Assembly (NCBI RefSeq): GCF_014203715.1
Contig: NZ_JACHJP010000002.1
Location: 868,001-932,000 of the forward strand
Direction of reading: 5' to 3'
Source: Streptosporangium saharense
GTDB lineage: Bacteria; Actinomycetota; Actinomycetes; Streptosporangiales; Streptosporangiaceae
DNA length: 64,000 nucleotides
The position numbers and the translations under genes are program-made. The notes beneath the pieces were generated by a model. The model was given only the letters and a program-made list of their open reading frames with translations. It ran no database searches and was not told the DNA's origin. Positions 1 through 7,536 of the stretch are shown here, piece by piece; the first letter of the stretch is position 1; each line of letters opens with the position of its first letter.

Positions 1-958
1 CCTTGACGTCCTTGAACGTGTCGCGGCCGTAGGCGAACAGGCCCTCCGAGGTGGCGGGGTCGGCGTCGGGGGCGGTGTCCTGCAGGAAGAAGCCGCCGAG
101 CTGGTCGGCCCGCTGGAAGTCTCCGGTCACCACGCCCTGGACGCGTACGGTCTGACCCGCCAGCGGGCTGACATCCCCGCTGCCCTGCACCTGGGAGATC
201 CGGTGGGTCGCGGGGCTCTGACACGGCTCCCCGGTCGGCGTGACCGTCGGCGAAACCGTGGGAGTGGGCGTGACCGTGGGAGTGGGCGAAGGGGTGCCGC
301 ACGGCGCGGCGGCCGTGGCCCCGTTGCGCGGCGCGGGAGGCGCGCTCACCAGGTCGGTGCCGTTGACGTCGGTGTCGGCGCAGCCGTGGTCCCCGCGCAG
401 GGCCGCCGTCGTCGCGGACAGGGCGGGAGCCGGGACGCCCTCGGCGTAGTTGGCGGTGCCGTACCCGACGAGGTCGGCGATGAGGGCGCTCTGCTCGGGT
501 GAGCAGGGGGTCGAGCCGCCGTTGCAGGCCAGGCCCTGGGCGGAGCGGACCAGGACGACCTTGCCCGAGGTGGCGCTCATGTTGGCCGTCCCGGTGGCGT
601 CCGGGGTGGGCAGCGGGGCACCGGTGCTTCCCCCGGCGAGCTGGACCAGGTGGTAGCGGCCGGGCTCCAGCGTGCCGGACAGCGGCACGACGGGGTTGGC
701 GGCGAAGGTGCCGGTGCCGGTCGCGCTGCCGTACTGGACGGACCAGCCGTCAAGCGTGACCGGCGCGGAGCTCCGGTTGAACAGTTCGACGAAGTCGTTG
801 GCGAGGGGTGCGCCGCTGTTGCCGCCCGCGCCGTAGACCTGGCTGATGACGACGGTTCCCGGGTCGGCGAGGGCGGGGGCCGGGGTGAGGGCGGTGACCG
901 TGGCCGCGGCGACGCCGAGGACGGTCAGAGCGGAGAGGGCTCTGGATAAGGCACGCAT
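1..958 (-). CDS. Secreted lamin-tail-domain protein, ExeM/nuclease-like, 3' end beyond window
   Basis: The gene reads leftwards from an ATG at 958 and stays open to the window edge, so only about 319 N-terminal residues are present. The first 31 residues form a signal peptide (basic start, Ala/Leu/Val core, ALA-D cleavage site). The next ~130 residues look like a lamin-tail domain: VVISQVYGAGGNSG followed by DFVELFNRS, a beta-sandwich often found at the N-terminus of secreted actinobacterial nucleases. A Thr/Pro linker (repeated TPT, VTPT) follows, and then a segment with HRISQVQGSGDVSPLAG and VRVQGVVTGDFQ that matches the OB-like region before the endonuclease/exonuclease/phosphatase domain of ExeM-type extracellular DNases. 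The catalytic domain itself would lie outside the window, so nuclease activity is inferred. No Shine-Dalgarno sequence is evident before the ATG. Confidence 0.75.
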   Translation of the reverse strand, partial: MRALSRALSALTVLGVAAATVTALTPAPALADPGTVVISQVYGAGGNSGAPLANDFVELFNRSSAPVTLDGWSVQYGSATGTGTFAANPVVPLSGTLEPGRYHLVQLAGGSTGAPLPTPDATGTANMSATSGKVVLVRSAQGLACNGGSTPCSPEQSALIADLVGYGTANYAEGVPAPALSATTAALRGDHGCADTDVNGTDLVSAPPAPRNGATAAAPCGTPSPTPTVTPTPTVSPTVTPTGEPCQSPATHRISQVQGSGDVSPLAGQTVRVQGVVTGDFQRADQLGGFFLQDTAPDADPATSEGLFAYGRDTFKDVK

Positions 959-1060
959 GAGGCGGAGCGTAGAACCGGTTTGATCTGCCGACACTTACTT
1001 GAAAATGGCTAGATGGTGAAATCAGCGAATCTTGACACTAAGTGCTGACTAAAGGCATCA

Positions 1061-1078
1061 GTTATAGCTTGCTATGAC
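1061..1078. promoter_or_regulatory. Imperfect palindrome in divergent promoter region
   Basis: GTTATAGC-TT-GCTATGAC is a near-perfect 18-bp inverted repeat with one mismatch. It lies in the AT-richer 161-bp gap between the divergent secreted nuclease-like gene and the pentapeptide-repeat gene. Nothing identifies the factor that would bind it. Confidence 0.3.
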
Positions 1079-1119
1079 GTAGATCTCGCGCGAGGCTTCG
1101 TCTGGGGTATCACTGTTTT

Positions 1120-2544
1120 ATGAGAACTCTGGACGTGGGTTGGATAACCTGCGCCGCCTCCCCTGAGTGCGCGGGATCGGCCCGGCAGCCGTACGGGCGC
1201 TGCCTGGCCCATCTGGAGCATCACGAGCTCGACGAGGTCGTCCGCGGCCTGTCCCCCGGCTCCGCGATCGACCTGCGGGGCACCGTCATCGGCAAGGACC
1301 TGCTGGACCGGGTCCTCGCCCCCACCCGTGGCCGTCTCGGCAGAGCCAGGTTCGACCTGGCCGTCTTCCCCGACGACGTCAGGTTCTGCGACGTCGAGTT
1401 CGGCGGGGACGTCTCCTTCGACCAGGCCCGTTTCCATCGCCTGGCCTCGTTCGTCGGCGCCCGGTTCGCCGGGAACGTCTCCTTCAGGGAGGTCAGGTTC
1501 GTCAGGGAGGTCTCCCTGCACGGCGTCCACGTCACCGGGCACGCGGCCTTCGACCGGGTGTCCACGGGCAGGGACGCCCTGTTCGGCGCGGCGAGGTTCG
1601 CGCGGACCGTCTCCTTCGAGGGGGCCGAGTTCCACGACTTCGCCACCTTCGACGGCACCCGTTTCCAGGGTGACGTGACCTTCCGCGGCTGCCGGTTCGG
1701 CAGGGCGGTCTCCTTCAGGAAGACGGAGTTCGGCGGTCTCGCCGGGTTCGAGGCGACGCGGTTCTGGGCGGGCGGCTACCTGGCCCCGGCCTCGGTCGGC
1801 CGGCGGCTGGCCCTGACGGGGGCGTGGGCGGGCAACGGCCTCGACCTGGCGGCCCGCGACTGCCCCGTCGACCTGCGGCGCATCCGGGTGACCGGCCGCC
1901 TGAGCGTGCGCCTCGACGGCGCGGTCGCCGACCTGGAGGGGGCGACGCTACGCGGCCAGGCCACGGTCAGCGGGACCGGCACGGCCTCGGTGACCTCCGT
2001 GTGCGGGCTTGAGGCCGAGGCGCTCCAGCTCAGCGCCGTCGATCTCAGCGCCTGCCGGTTCACCGGGATCCGCACCCCCGAGCGGCTCAGGCTGACCGGC
2101 TGCGCGTTCGCCACGACCCCGCGCGGGGTGCGGTTCGCGCCGCGCTGGCCGCCGCTGCGCTGGTGGACCCCCCGGCGGACGCTGGCCGACGAGCACGCCT
2201 GGCGCGGCTGGTCGGACCCCGGGCAGGACGTGCCCGCTCCGCACCGCCTCGCCGTCCTGTACTCGCGGCTGCGCGCCGGGATCGACGACAAGGCGACCGC
2301 GGCCGACTTCGCCTTCGGGGCCATGGAGATGCGCCGCGCCACCAGCCGCTCCTCCGGCCGCTGGCTGCTGTCACTGCACTGGATCATCAGCGGGTACGGC
2401 CTGCGGATGGGACGGGTCGTCGGCTGGTTCGCCCTGCTGGCGGCGATCACCGTGGGCAGCCTGCTGATGAGCTCGGCCTCGCACGCCTCGCGCCGGGCGA
2501 ACGCGCCGAGGGTGCCCCCGCTCTCGGTCCAGCTCTCCCCGTAG
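1120..2544 (+). CDS. Pentapeptide-repeat membrane protein
   Basis: A 474-residue protein. After a short Cys-containing N-terminus (TCAASPECAG, GRCLAHLEHHE), residues about 70-220 contain a Phe every fifth position (ARF, VRF, VSF, ASF and so on), the signature of a right-handed quadrilateral pentapeptide-repeat helix. The repeat degenerates after about residue 225. Residues about 430-455 form one hydrophobic segment (VVGWFALLAAITVGSLLM), followed by a short Arg/Ala/Pro tail. Pentapeptide-repeat proteins are mostly of unknown function; a few mimic DNA and protect gyrase, but this anchored form is a different architecture and no role can be assigned. There is no clear ribosome-binding site before the ATG at 1120, so the start is less certain than the reading frame. 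Confidence 0.8.
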   Translation: MRTLDVGWITCAASPECAGSARQPYGRCLAHLEHHELDEVVRGLSPGSAIDLRGTVIGKDLLDRVLAPTRGRLGRARFDLAVFPDDVRFCDVEFGGDVSFDQARFHRLASFVGARFAGNVSFREVRFVREVSLHGVHVTGHAAFDRVSTGRDALFGAARFARTVSFEGAEFHDFATFDGTRFQGDVTFRGCRFGRAVSFRKTEFGGLAGFEATRFWAGGYLAPASVGRRLALTGAWAGNGLDLAARDCPVDLRRIRVTGRLSVRLDGAVADLEGATLRGQATVSGTGTASVTSVCGLEAEALQLSAVDLSACRFTGIRTPERLRLTGCAFATTPRGVRFAPRWPPLRWWTPRRTLADEHAWRGWSDPGQDVPAPHRLAVLYSRLRAGIDDKATAADFAFGAMEMRRATSRSSGRWLLSLHWIISGYGLRMGRVVGWFALLAAITVGSLLMSSASHASRRANAPRVPPLSVQLSP

Positions 2545-2688
2545 CGATCCTCGACCCGGAGAAGGCGCTCGTGGGGGCGCGACGCGGCTGCTCCGGGACA
2601 TGTCCGGGTTGTCCCGGATGCGCTGGGGCCACCTCCACCCCGACGATGTACGGTGATGTCCGCACAGGAGTTCGGGGGTGGAGGTGGC

Positions 2689-3369
2689 ATGGCCGGAGCC
2701 ATCGACGACTACGTGGCCAGGCTCGGCCGTACGCTCAGTGGGCCGAGGGGCCCGAGGCTCGACATGATCACCGAGGCCCGCGACAGCCTGCTCGACACCG
2801 CGGAGGCACTGGAGCTCGACGGGCTCGGCAGGGCCGAGGCCGAGCGGGCGGCGGTCGAGGAGTTCGGCGACGTCGAGGAGATCGCGCCGGGTTACCAGGC
2901 GGCGCTGGCGGTCTCTGCGGGGCGGCGGCTCGCGGCGCTGCTGTTCGTCAGCGTGCCGGTGACCATCATGGCCTGGAGCCTGGTGTGGCGTCTTTCCCCC
3001 GGCGATCCGGCCGCCTACACGCGGTGGCCCGAGTGGTTCATGCCGGTCTCCCGGGGCCTGGACTATCTACAGTTGGCGGTCGCCCTGCTCGGCGGGGCCG
3101 GGCTGTTCGCGCTCGGCCGGGGGCTGCGCAGGATCAGACGGCCCAGGCTCGTCACCCGGTCGCTGGCGGTGCTGGTGTGGACCATGCTGCCGGTCACGGG
3201 CGTGCTCGGACTGATGCTGACCCTCGGCGCGCAGCGCGACGACTTCTTCGACCACCCGCTGAACTTCGGCGTCGAGGCGCTGAGCGTCGGGCTGGCGCTG
3301 CTGCAGATGTACTGCGCGGCCCGCTGCATGCGGGTCACCCGCAGGCACCTCCACCCGGCCACCGCCTGA
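2689..3369 (+). CDS. HAAS/permease-prefix-domain membrane protein
   Basis: 226 residues from the ATG at 2689, which follows GGAGGTGGC and is preferred to an in-frame ATG at 2653. Residues 1-75 (DDYVARLGRTLSGP, MITEARDSLLDTAEALE, AVEEFGDVEEIAPGYQ) match the small helical 'permease prefix'/HAAS signalling domain, which commonly sits beside PadR regulators. The rest contains four probable membrane helices. It converges on the PadR gene with only 13 bp between the stop codons, instead of following PadR in one operon as is common. In family terms it may relay an envelope signal to PadR, but this is inference. Confidence 0.75.
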   Translation: MAGAIDDYVARLGRTLSGPRGPRLDMITEARDSLLDTAEALELDGLGRAEAERAAVEEFGDVEEIAPGYQAALAVSAGRRLAALLFVSVPVTIMAWSLVWRLSPGDPAAYTRWPEWFMPVSRGLDYLQLAVALLGGAGLFALGRGLRRIRRPRLVTRSLAVLVWTMLPVTGVLGLMLTLGAQRDDFFDHPLNFGVEALSVGLALLQMYCAARCMRVTRRHLHPATA

Positions 3370-3382
3370 CCTTCGGCCAGGT

Positions 3383-3727
3383 CTAGCCCTCGCGACCCAG
3401 CCGCTCCCCGACGGGGTCGAGCACGCTGCCGATCACGCCGGTGAACTCCCGCCAGGCGGCGCGTTCCCCGGCCAGCGCCCGGTGGCCCGACGAGGTCAGC
3501 CGGTAGGTGCGCCGCCTGCGCCCGCCGACCGTCGCCCACTCGCTGGCGAGGTATCCCGCCTGTTCGAGCCGCCGCAACGCCGGATAGACCGTGCCCGTCG
3601 GCACGCTCAGTGAGCCGCCGCTGCGTGCCTGCAGGGCCTCGATGATCGCGTAGCCGTGCAGGGGTTCCCCTTCGAGCACGGACAGCAGCAGGGCGTCCAT
3701 GTGCCCGCGAAGCGCGTCGGCGTTCAC
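3383..3727 (-). CDS. PadR-family transcriptional regulator
   Basis: 114 residues, the size of a PadR-s1 protein. The N-terminal winged helix is recognisable from MDALLLSVLEGEPLHGYAI, the wing region with TGTVYPALRRLEQAGYLASEW and RRRTYRLTSSGHRAL. The C-terminal helix (AWREFTGVIGSVLD) would form the dimer interface. PadR proteins repress neighbouring genes and release DNA on binding a ligand. The gene is divergent from cydABDC, and the 155-bp gap holds three palindromes, so it probably controls the oxidase operon and itself. Its ligand cannot be read from the sequence. Confidence 0.9.
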   Translation of the reverse strand: MNADALRGHMDALLLSVLEGEPLHGYAIIEALQARSGGSLSVPTGTVYPALRRLEQAGYLASEWATVGGRRRRTYRLTSSGHRALAGERAAWREFTGVIGSVLDPVGERLGREG

Positions 3728-3815
3728 CTCGCGCCCTCCGTCCGCCGTGCGGCGGCGTGACCGTCATGACCCTCGGCTCGATCGTTCACGCCCTCACCCT
3801 ACCTTTCGTCAGACA

Positions 3816-3854
3816 GCCTACATGTAGGCGTTCTACATGTAGAGTGCCTATAGG
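3816..3854. promoter_or_regulatory. Palindrome array, candidate PadR operators of cydABDC
   Basis: Three palindromes lie in tandem upstream of cydA. GCCTACATGTAGGC (3816-3829) and TCTACATGTAGA (3832-3843) are perfect and share the core CTACATGTAG. CCTATAGG (3847-3854) is a shorter relative. Their centres are 15 and 13 bp apart, roughly one helical turn. PadR family operators typically contain ATGT/ACAT half-sites, as the first two do. The array lies 18-56 bp before the cydA ribosome-binding site, where binding would block the promoter. Confidence 0.6.
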
Positions 3855-3882
3855 TAGACAGACACAACAACGGAGGTGAACC

Positions 3883-5061
3883 GTGGACGTGCTCGACCTG
3901 GCGCGGACGCAGTTCGCGGTGACGGGAAGCCTTCACTTCCTGTTCGTCGTGCTGACGCTGGGCCTGGCCCCCCTCATCGCGATCACGCACACCCGGCACG
4001 CCGTGACGGGCAGGCCCGAACACGAGCGCGCCACCCGCTTCTGGGGTCAGATCTACGTGACCAACTACGCGCTCGGCATCTTCACCGGCCTGGTGATGGA
4101 GTTCCAGTTCGGACTGAGCTGGAGCGGTCTGTCCGAGTACGCGGGGGACGTCTTCGGAGCACCTCTGGCGATCGAGACGCTCGGCGCGTTCTTCCTGGAG
4201 TCCACCTTCCTCGGACTGTGGATCTTCGGCTGGAACAGGCTGAACCGGTGGGTCCACCTGGCGTGCATCTGGATGGTGACGCTGACCGCCTACGCCTCCG
4301 CCTTCTGGATCATGGCCGCCAACTCGTTCCTGCAGAACCCGGCGGGGGCCGTCGAACGCGGCGGCCGCCTGGTCCTGACCGACTTCGGCGCGCTGCTCGG
4401 CAACCCGGCGCTGGTCAACTCGCTCCCCCACGTGGTCGGCGCGGGACTGTGGGCCGCGGGCTTCCTCGTCATGGGGGCCTCCGCCTACCAACTGTTCCGG
4501 CGGACCACGGAGCGGGAGTTCTTCACCTCCTCCCTGCGCACGGGCCTGCTCGTCGCCTTCGCCGGGTCACTGGTCACGGTCGGCTTCGGCTACGCCCAGT
4601 TCGGCACGCTCGCGCTCTACCAGCCGGACAAGTTCGGCAGCCCACTGGCCGGGACCGCCCTGGGCATCATGATCATCGTGGGGCAGCTCGTCCAGCTCCT
4701 CCTGCTCCTGCTGGCGCCCCTGGCCTACTGGCTGCCCCGCTGGCGGTGGGCGCAGCCGTTCCTGATGATCCTCACGCCGCTGCCGTTCCTGCTCGCGATC
4801 TGCGGCTGGCTGGCCCGCGAGGTCGGCCGCCAGCCGTGGCTGATCAACGGCAGGCTCACCGTCGCCGACGCCATGTCCCCCGGCCTCACCTCCGGCATGG
4901 TCACCGTCTCCCTCGTCGGGTTCACCGGGGTGCTCGGCCTGCTGGCCCTCGCCGACTATCTCCTGATCGCCAGGGCCGTACGGCGCGGCCCCACAGCCGT
5001 CGCCCTCGGCGCGGAGGACGAGCCCGCCCCCGCCGTCCGCGAGCCCGCGCTCAGCCACTAG
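3883..5061 (+). CDS. cydA: Cytochrome bd-type oxidase subunit I, short form
   Basis: 392 residues from a GTG with a strong GGAGGTGA at 3872-3879. It is the haem-bearing subunit of the bd-type terminal oxidase in the cytoplasmic membrane. Visible landmarks are His18 (SLHF, the haem ligand near the N-terminus), Glu98 and Glu106 (IETLGAFFLES), a His at about 183 (LPHVVGAG) and the conserved GRQPW near 315. The protein is much shorter than the 450-520 residues usual for CydA. The periplasmic Q-loop between the QPDK motif (247-250) and the next helix is essentially missing, and the Glu five residues after the Lys in the E. coli protein is absent. Quinol oxidation by the classical site is therefore doubtful. 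First gene of cydABDC. Confidence 0.92.
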   Translation: MDVLDLARTQFAVTGSLHFLFVVLTLGLAPLIAITHTRHAVTGRPEHERATRFWGQIYVTNYALGIFTGLVMEFQFGLSWSGLSEYAGDVFGAPLAIETLGAFFLESTFLGLWIFGWNRLNRWVHLACIWMVTLTAYASAFWIMAANSFLQNPAGAVERGGRLVLTDFGALLGNPALVNSLPHVVGAGLWAAGFLVMGASAYQLFRRTTEREFFTSSLRTGLLVAFAGSLVTVGFGYAQFGTLALYQPDKFGSPLAGTALGIMIIVGQLVQLLLLLLAPLAYWLPRWRWAQPFLMILTPLPFLLAICGWLAREVGRQPWLINGRLTVADAMSPGLTSGMVTVSLVGFTGVLGLLALADYLLIARAVRRGPTAVALGAEDEPAPAVREPALSH

Positions 5062-5090
5062 CGGCCCCTGGCCACGGAAGGAAGGAACCC

Positions 5091-5858
5091 ATGGACGTCC
5101 TCTGGCTGGGTGTGCTCGCCCTGCTGCTGGTCGGATACTTCGCCCTTGAGGGGTTCGACATCGGCCTCGGCATGCTGCTGCCCGTGCTCGGCCGTACCCA
5201 GCGGGACCGCGACACTGTCGTCTCGGCCATGGCCCCGTTCGTGCTGGCCAACGAGGTGTGGCTGGTCGCCGTAGCGGGCGTGCTCTTCGGCGCCTTCCCC
5301 GAGGTCGAGGGACGGGTGCTGTACGGCCTCTACCCGCTGGTCGTCACCCTGCTGATCTCGTGGATCCTGCGCGACGCGGGCCTGTGGTTCCGCCGCCGTC
5401 TCGACGGGACCGGCTGGCGGGCCGCCTGGGACTGGGCGATCTGCATTGGTTCGTACGGCCTGGCGCTGAGCTGGGGCCTGATCCTGGCCGCCATCGCCCA
5501 GGGCCTGCCAGAATCGCCGTCCCCGCTGGCCGGGTTCGGCTACGCGGTAGTCGTCGCCGGGGCCCTCGCCCTGCACGGCTGGACCTTCGCCTCCTGGCTG
5601 TTGCCGGGGCGGGTGACCGGGAGGGGACGCACCGGTGGGGCGCTGCTGGCCTCCGCGTGCGCCGCCGCCCTGCCCGCCGCCGTGCCGCTGGCCGTACTGG
5701 CACCGTGGCTGCTTGAGCACGCCGCGCCCGGGGGCACACTGGGTGTGCTCAGTCTCATAATCCTGCCTTTGACCCCGGTCATGGCGGGTGCGCAAGTATG
5801 GACCTGGCGCACGTTCGGTCCCAGGCGTGCTGCCGGTCGGTTGCCGTCGTTCTTCTAG
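5091..5858 (+). CDS. cydB: Cytochrome bd-type oxidase subunit II
   Basis: 255 residues from the ATG at 5091 behind GGAAGGAAGG; larger in-frame openings upstream merely shadow cydA. The N-terminal motif GYFALEGFDIGLGML is the hallmark of CydB, followed by VSAMAPFVLANEVWLV and about seven hydrophobic segments. The usual length is about 330-380, so this copy is also short, matching the shortened CydA. It is the structural partner of CydA. The gap after cydA is 29 bp, consistent with co-transcription. The gene ends 16 bp before cydD. Confidence 0.9.
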   Translation: MDVLWLGVLALLLVGYFALEGFDIGLGMLLPVLGRTQRDRDTVVSAMAPFVLANEVWLVAVAGVLFGAFPEVEGRVLYGLYPLVVTLLISWILRDAGLWFRRRLDGTGWRAAWDWAICIGSYGLALSWGLILAAIAQGLPESPSPLAGFGYAVVVAGALALHGWTFASWLLPGRVTGRGRTGGALLASACAAALPAAVPLAVLAPWLLEHAAPGGTLGVLSLIILPLTPVMAGAQVWTWRTFGPRRAAGRLPSFF

Positions 5859-5874
5859 GGTTTCCAGGGTTCAC

Positions 5875-7536
5875 ATGCACAAGGATCTCCTGCGGCTGAT
5901 CCGCGGGGAGCGGGCGGTCCGCCGCCACCTGGCGGTCTGCCTGGCCGCCGCGGTGCTGGCCGGGCTGCTCGTGCTGGTCCAGGCGGAGGTGCTGTCCGGG
6001 GTGCTCTCCGGGCGTTTCGCCCCCGCCGCGCTGGCCGTGCTCGCGCTCGTCGTCGGCGTCCGCGCCCTGCTCGGCCTGGTGCAGGGGGTGGCCGCGGGGC
6101 GCACGAGCACGGGAGTGAAGACGGCGCTGCGCCACCGGCTGCTGTCGCGGCTGCGGGACCTCGGCCCCGCCGACCTCGCCTCGCGCCGCTCGGGCGAGCT
6201 GGTCACGCTGGCCGGTCGCGGCCTCGACGCCCTCGACCCCTACCTGTCCGGTTACCTGCCCGCCGCCGCGGTCGCGGCCGTCGTGCCGCTGGCCGTGCTC
6301 GTGCGGCTGTTCGTGGCCGACCTGACCAGCGCGGTGATCGTGCTCGTCACGCTGCCCCTCATCCCGCTGTTCGGCGCGCTGGTGGGGATGCGCACCAAGG
6401 AGGTCACCGAACGGCAGTGGCGGGCGCTGGCCCGTCTCGGCGGGCACTTCCTCGACGTGGTCAGGGGCCTGCCCACGCTGCGCGCCTTCGGCAGGGCCCG
6501 CTACCAGGCGGAGGTGATCGGCCGGGTCGCCCAGGAGCACCGGGAGGCCACGATGCGCACGCTGCGGGTGGCCTTCCTGTCGTCGCTGGTGCTGGAGCTG
6601 GCCGCCTCGCTGTCCCTGGCGCTGGTCGCGGTCCCGGTCGGCCTGCGGCTGCTGTCCGGGTCGATGGAGCTGCCCACGGCGCTGCTGGTGCTGCTGCTGG
6701 CGCCCGAGGCCTACCTGCCGCTGCGCACCATGGGCAACAAGTTCCACGCCGCCATGGAGGGGGTCGCCGCCGCCGACGAGGCCTTCGCCGTACTGGACGC
6801 CCAGGGGCGGGGCACCGCCGTACAGGACGTCCCCGCGAGTCCGGCCAGGAGCGGCGCGCCGGAGATCCGGCTGGAGAACGTCACCGTGCGCTACCCGGGC
6901 CGGGACGAGGCGGCGCTCGACGACGTCTCGCTGACGATCGCACCGGGCGAGCGGGTCGCGCTGGTCGGCGAGAGCGGGGCGGGCAAGAGCACCCTGCTGC
7001 ACCTGCTGCTCGGCTTCGTCGCCCCGGACAGCGGGCGCGTCCTGATCGACGGCGTCGCGCTCACCGGTGACGACGCCTGGCGGGCGCGGCTGGCGTTCGT
7101 GCCGCAGCGCCCCCACCTGTTCGCCACCTCGGTCGCCGACAACATCCGCCTCGGCTTCCCCGAGGCCACCCTCGACGACGTACGGCGGGCGGCGAAGGCG
7201 GCGCACGCCGACGAGTTCGTCACGGCGCTGCCGGAGGGCTACGAGACGGCGCTCGGCGAACGCGGCGCGAACCTCTCGGCGGGGCAGCGGCAGCGGGTCG
7301 CGCTCGCCCGCGCCTTCTGCCGCCCCGGCACCGACCTGCTGCTCCTCGACGAGCCGACCGCGCGGCTCGACGGCCGCAGCGAGGCGGCGATCGTGGCCGC
7401 GACCGGGGAACTGGCCGAGGGACGTACCGCGGTGATCGTGGCACACCGGCCCGCGATGATCGACCTTGCCGACCGGGTGATCCGGCTGGCCGAGGGACGC
7501 GTGGTCTCCGCCGAGCTGATCGGAGAGTCCCGATGA
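5875..7536 (+). CDS. cydD: Thiol reductant ABC exporter subunit CydD
   Basis: 553 residues. The ATG at 5875 is chosen because an in-frame ATG at 5788 would run far into cydB. Residues about 1-320 are the six-helix exporter membrane domain; the nucleotide-binding domain follows with Walker A GESGAGKST (about 365), signature LSAGQRQR, Walker B LLLLDEPTARLDG and H-loop VIVAHRP. CydDC is a heterodimeric inner-membrane ABC exporter needed to assemble functional cytochrome bd in E. coli, where cysteine/glutathione and later haem were proposed as substrates. It sits directly behind cydAB and overlaps cydC by 4 nt, so equal synthesis of the two halves is expected. Confidence 0.92.
   Translation: MHKDLLRLIRGERAVRRHLAVCLAAAVLAGLLVLVQAEVLSGVLSGRFAPAALAVLALVVGVRALLGLVQGVAAGRTSTGVKTALRHRLLSRLRDLGPADLASRRSGELVTLAGRGLDALDPYLSGYLPAAAVAAVVPLAVLVRLFVADLTSAVIVLVTLPLIPLFGALVGMRTKEVTERQWRALARLGGHFLDVVRGLPTLRAFGRARYQAEVIGRVAQEHREATMRTLRVAFLSSLVLELAASLSLALVAVPVGLRLLSGSMELPTALLVLLLAPEAYLPLRTMGNKFHAAMEGVAAADEAFAVLDAQGRGTAVQDVPASPARSGAPEIRLENVTVRYPGRDEAALDDVSLTIAPGERVALVGESGAGKSTLLHLLLGFVAPDSGRVLIDGVALTGDDAWRARLAFVPQRPHLFATSVADNIRLGFPEATLDDVRRAAKAAHADEFVTALPEGYETALGERGANLSAGQRQRVALARAFCRPGTDLLLLDEPTARLDGRSEAAIVAATGELAEGRTAVIVAHRPAMIDLADRVIRLAEGRVVSAELIGESR

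Noticed and set aside
1072-1635. Acidic 187-residue ORF opposite the pentapeptide-repeat gene
   Set aside because: It is the antisense frame of the repeat region; periodic GDVP-like composition mirrors the repeats and has no start signal.
5779-7446. Long antisense ORF over cydD
   Set aside because: High-GC antisense shadow rich in Gln, Arg and Gly with no family features; cydD is unequivocal.
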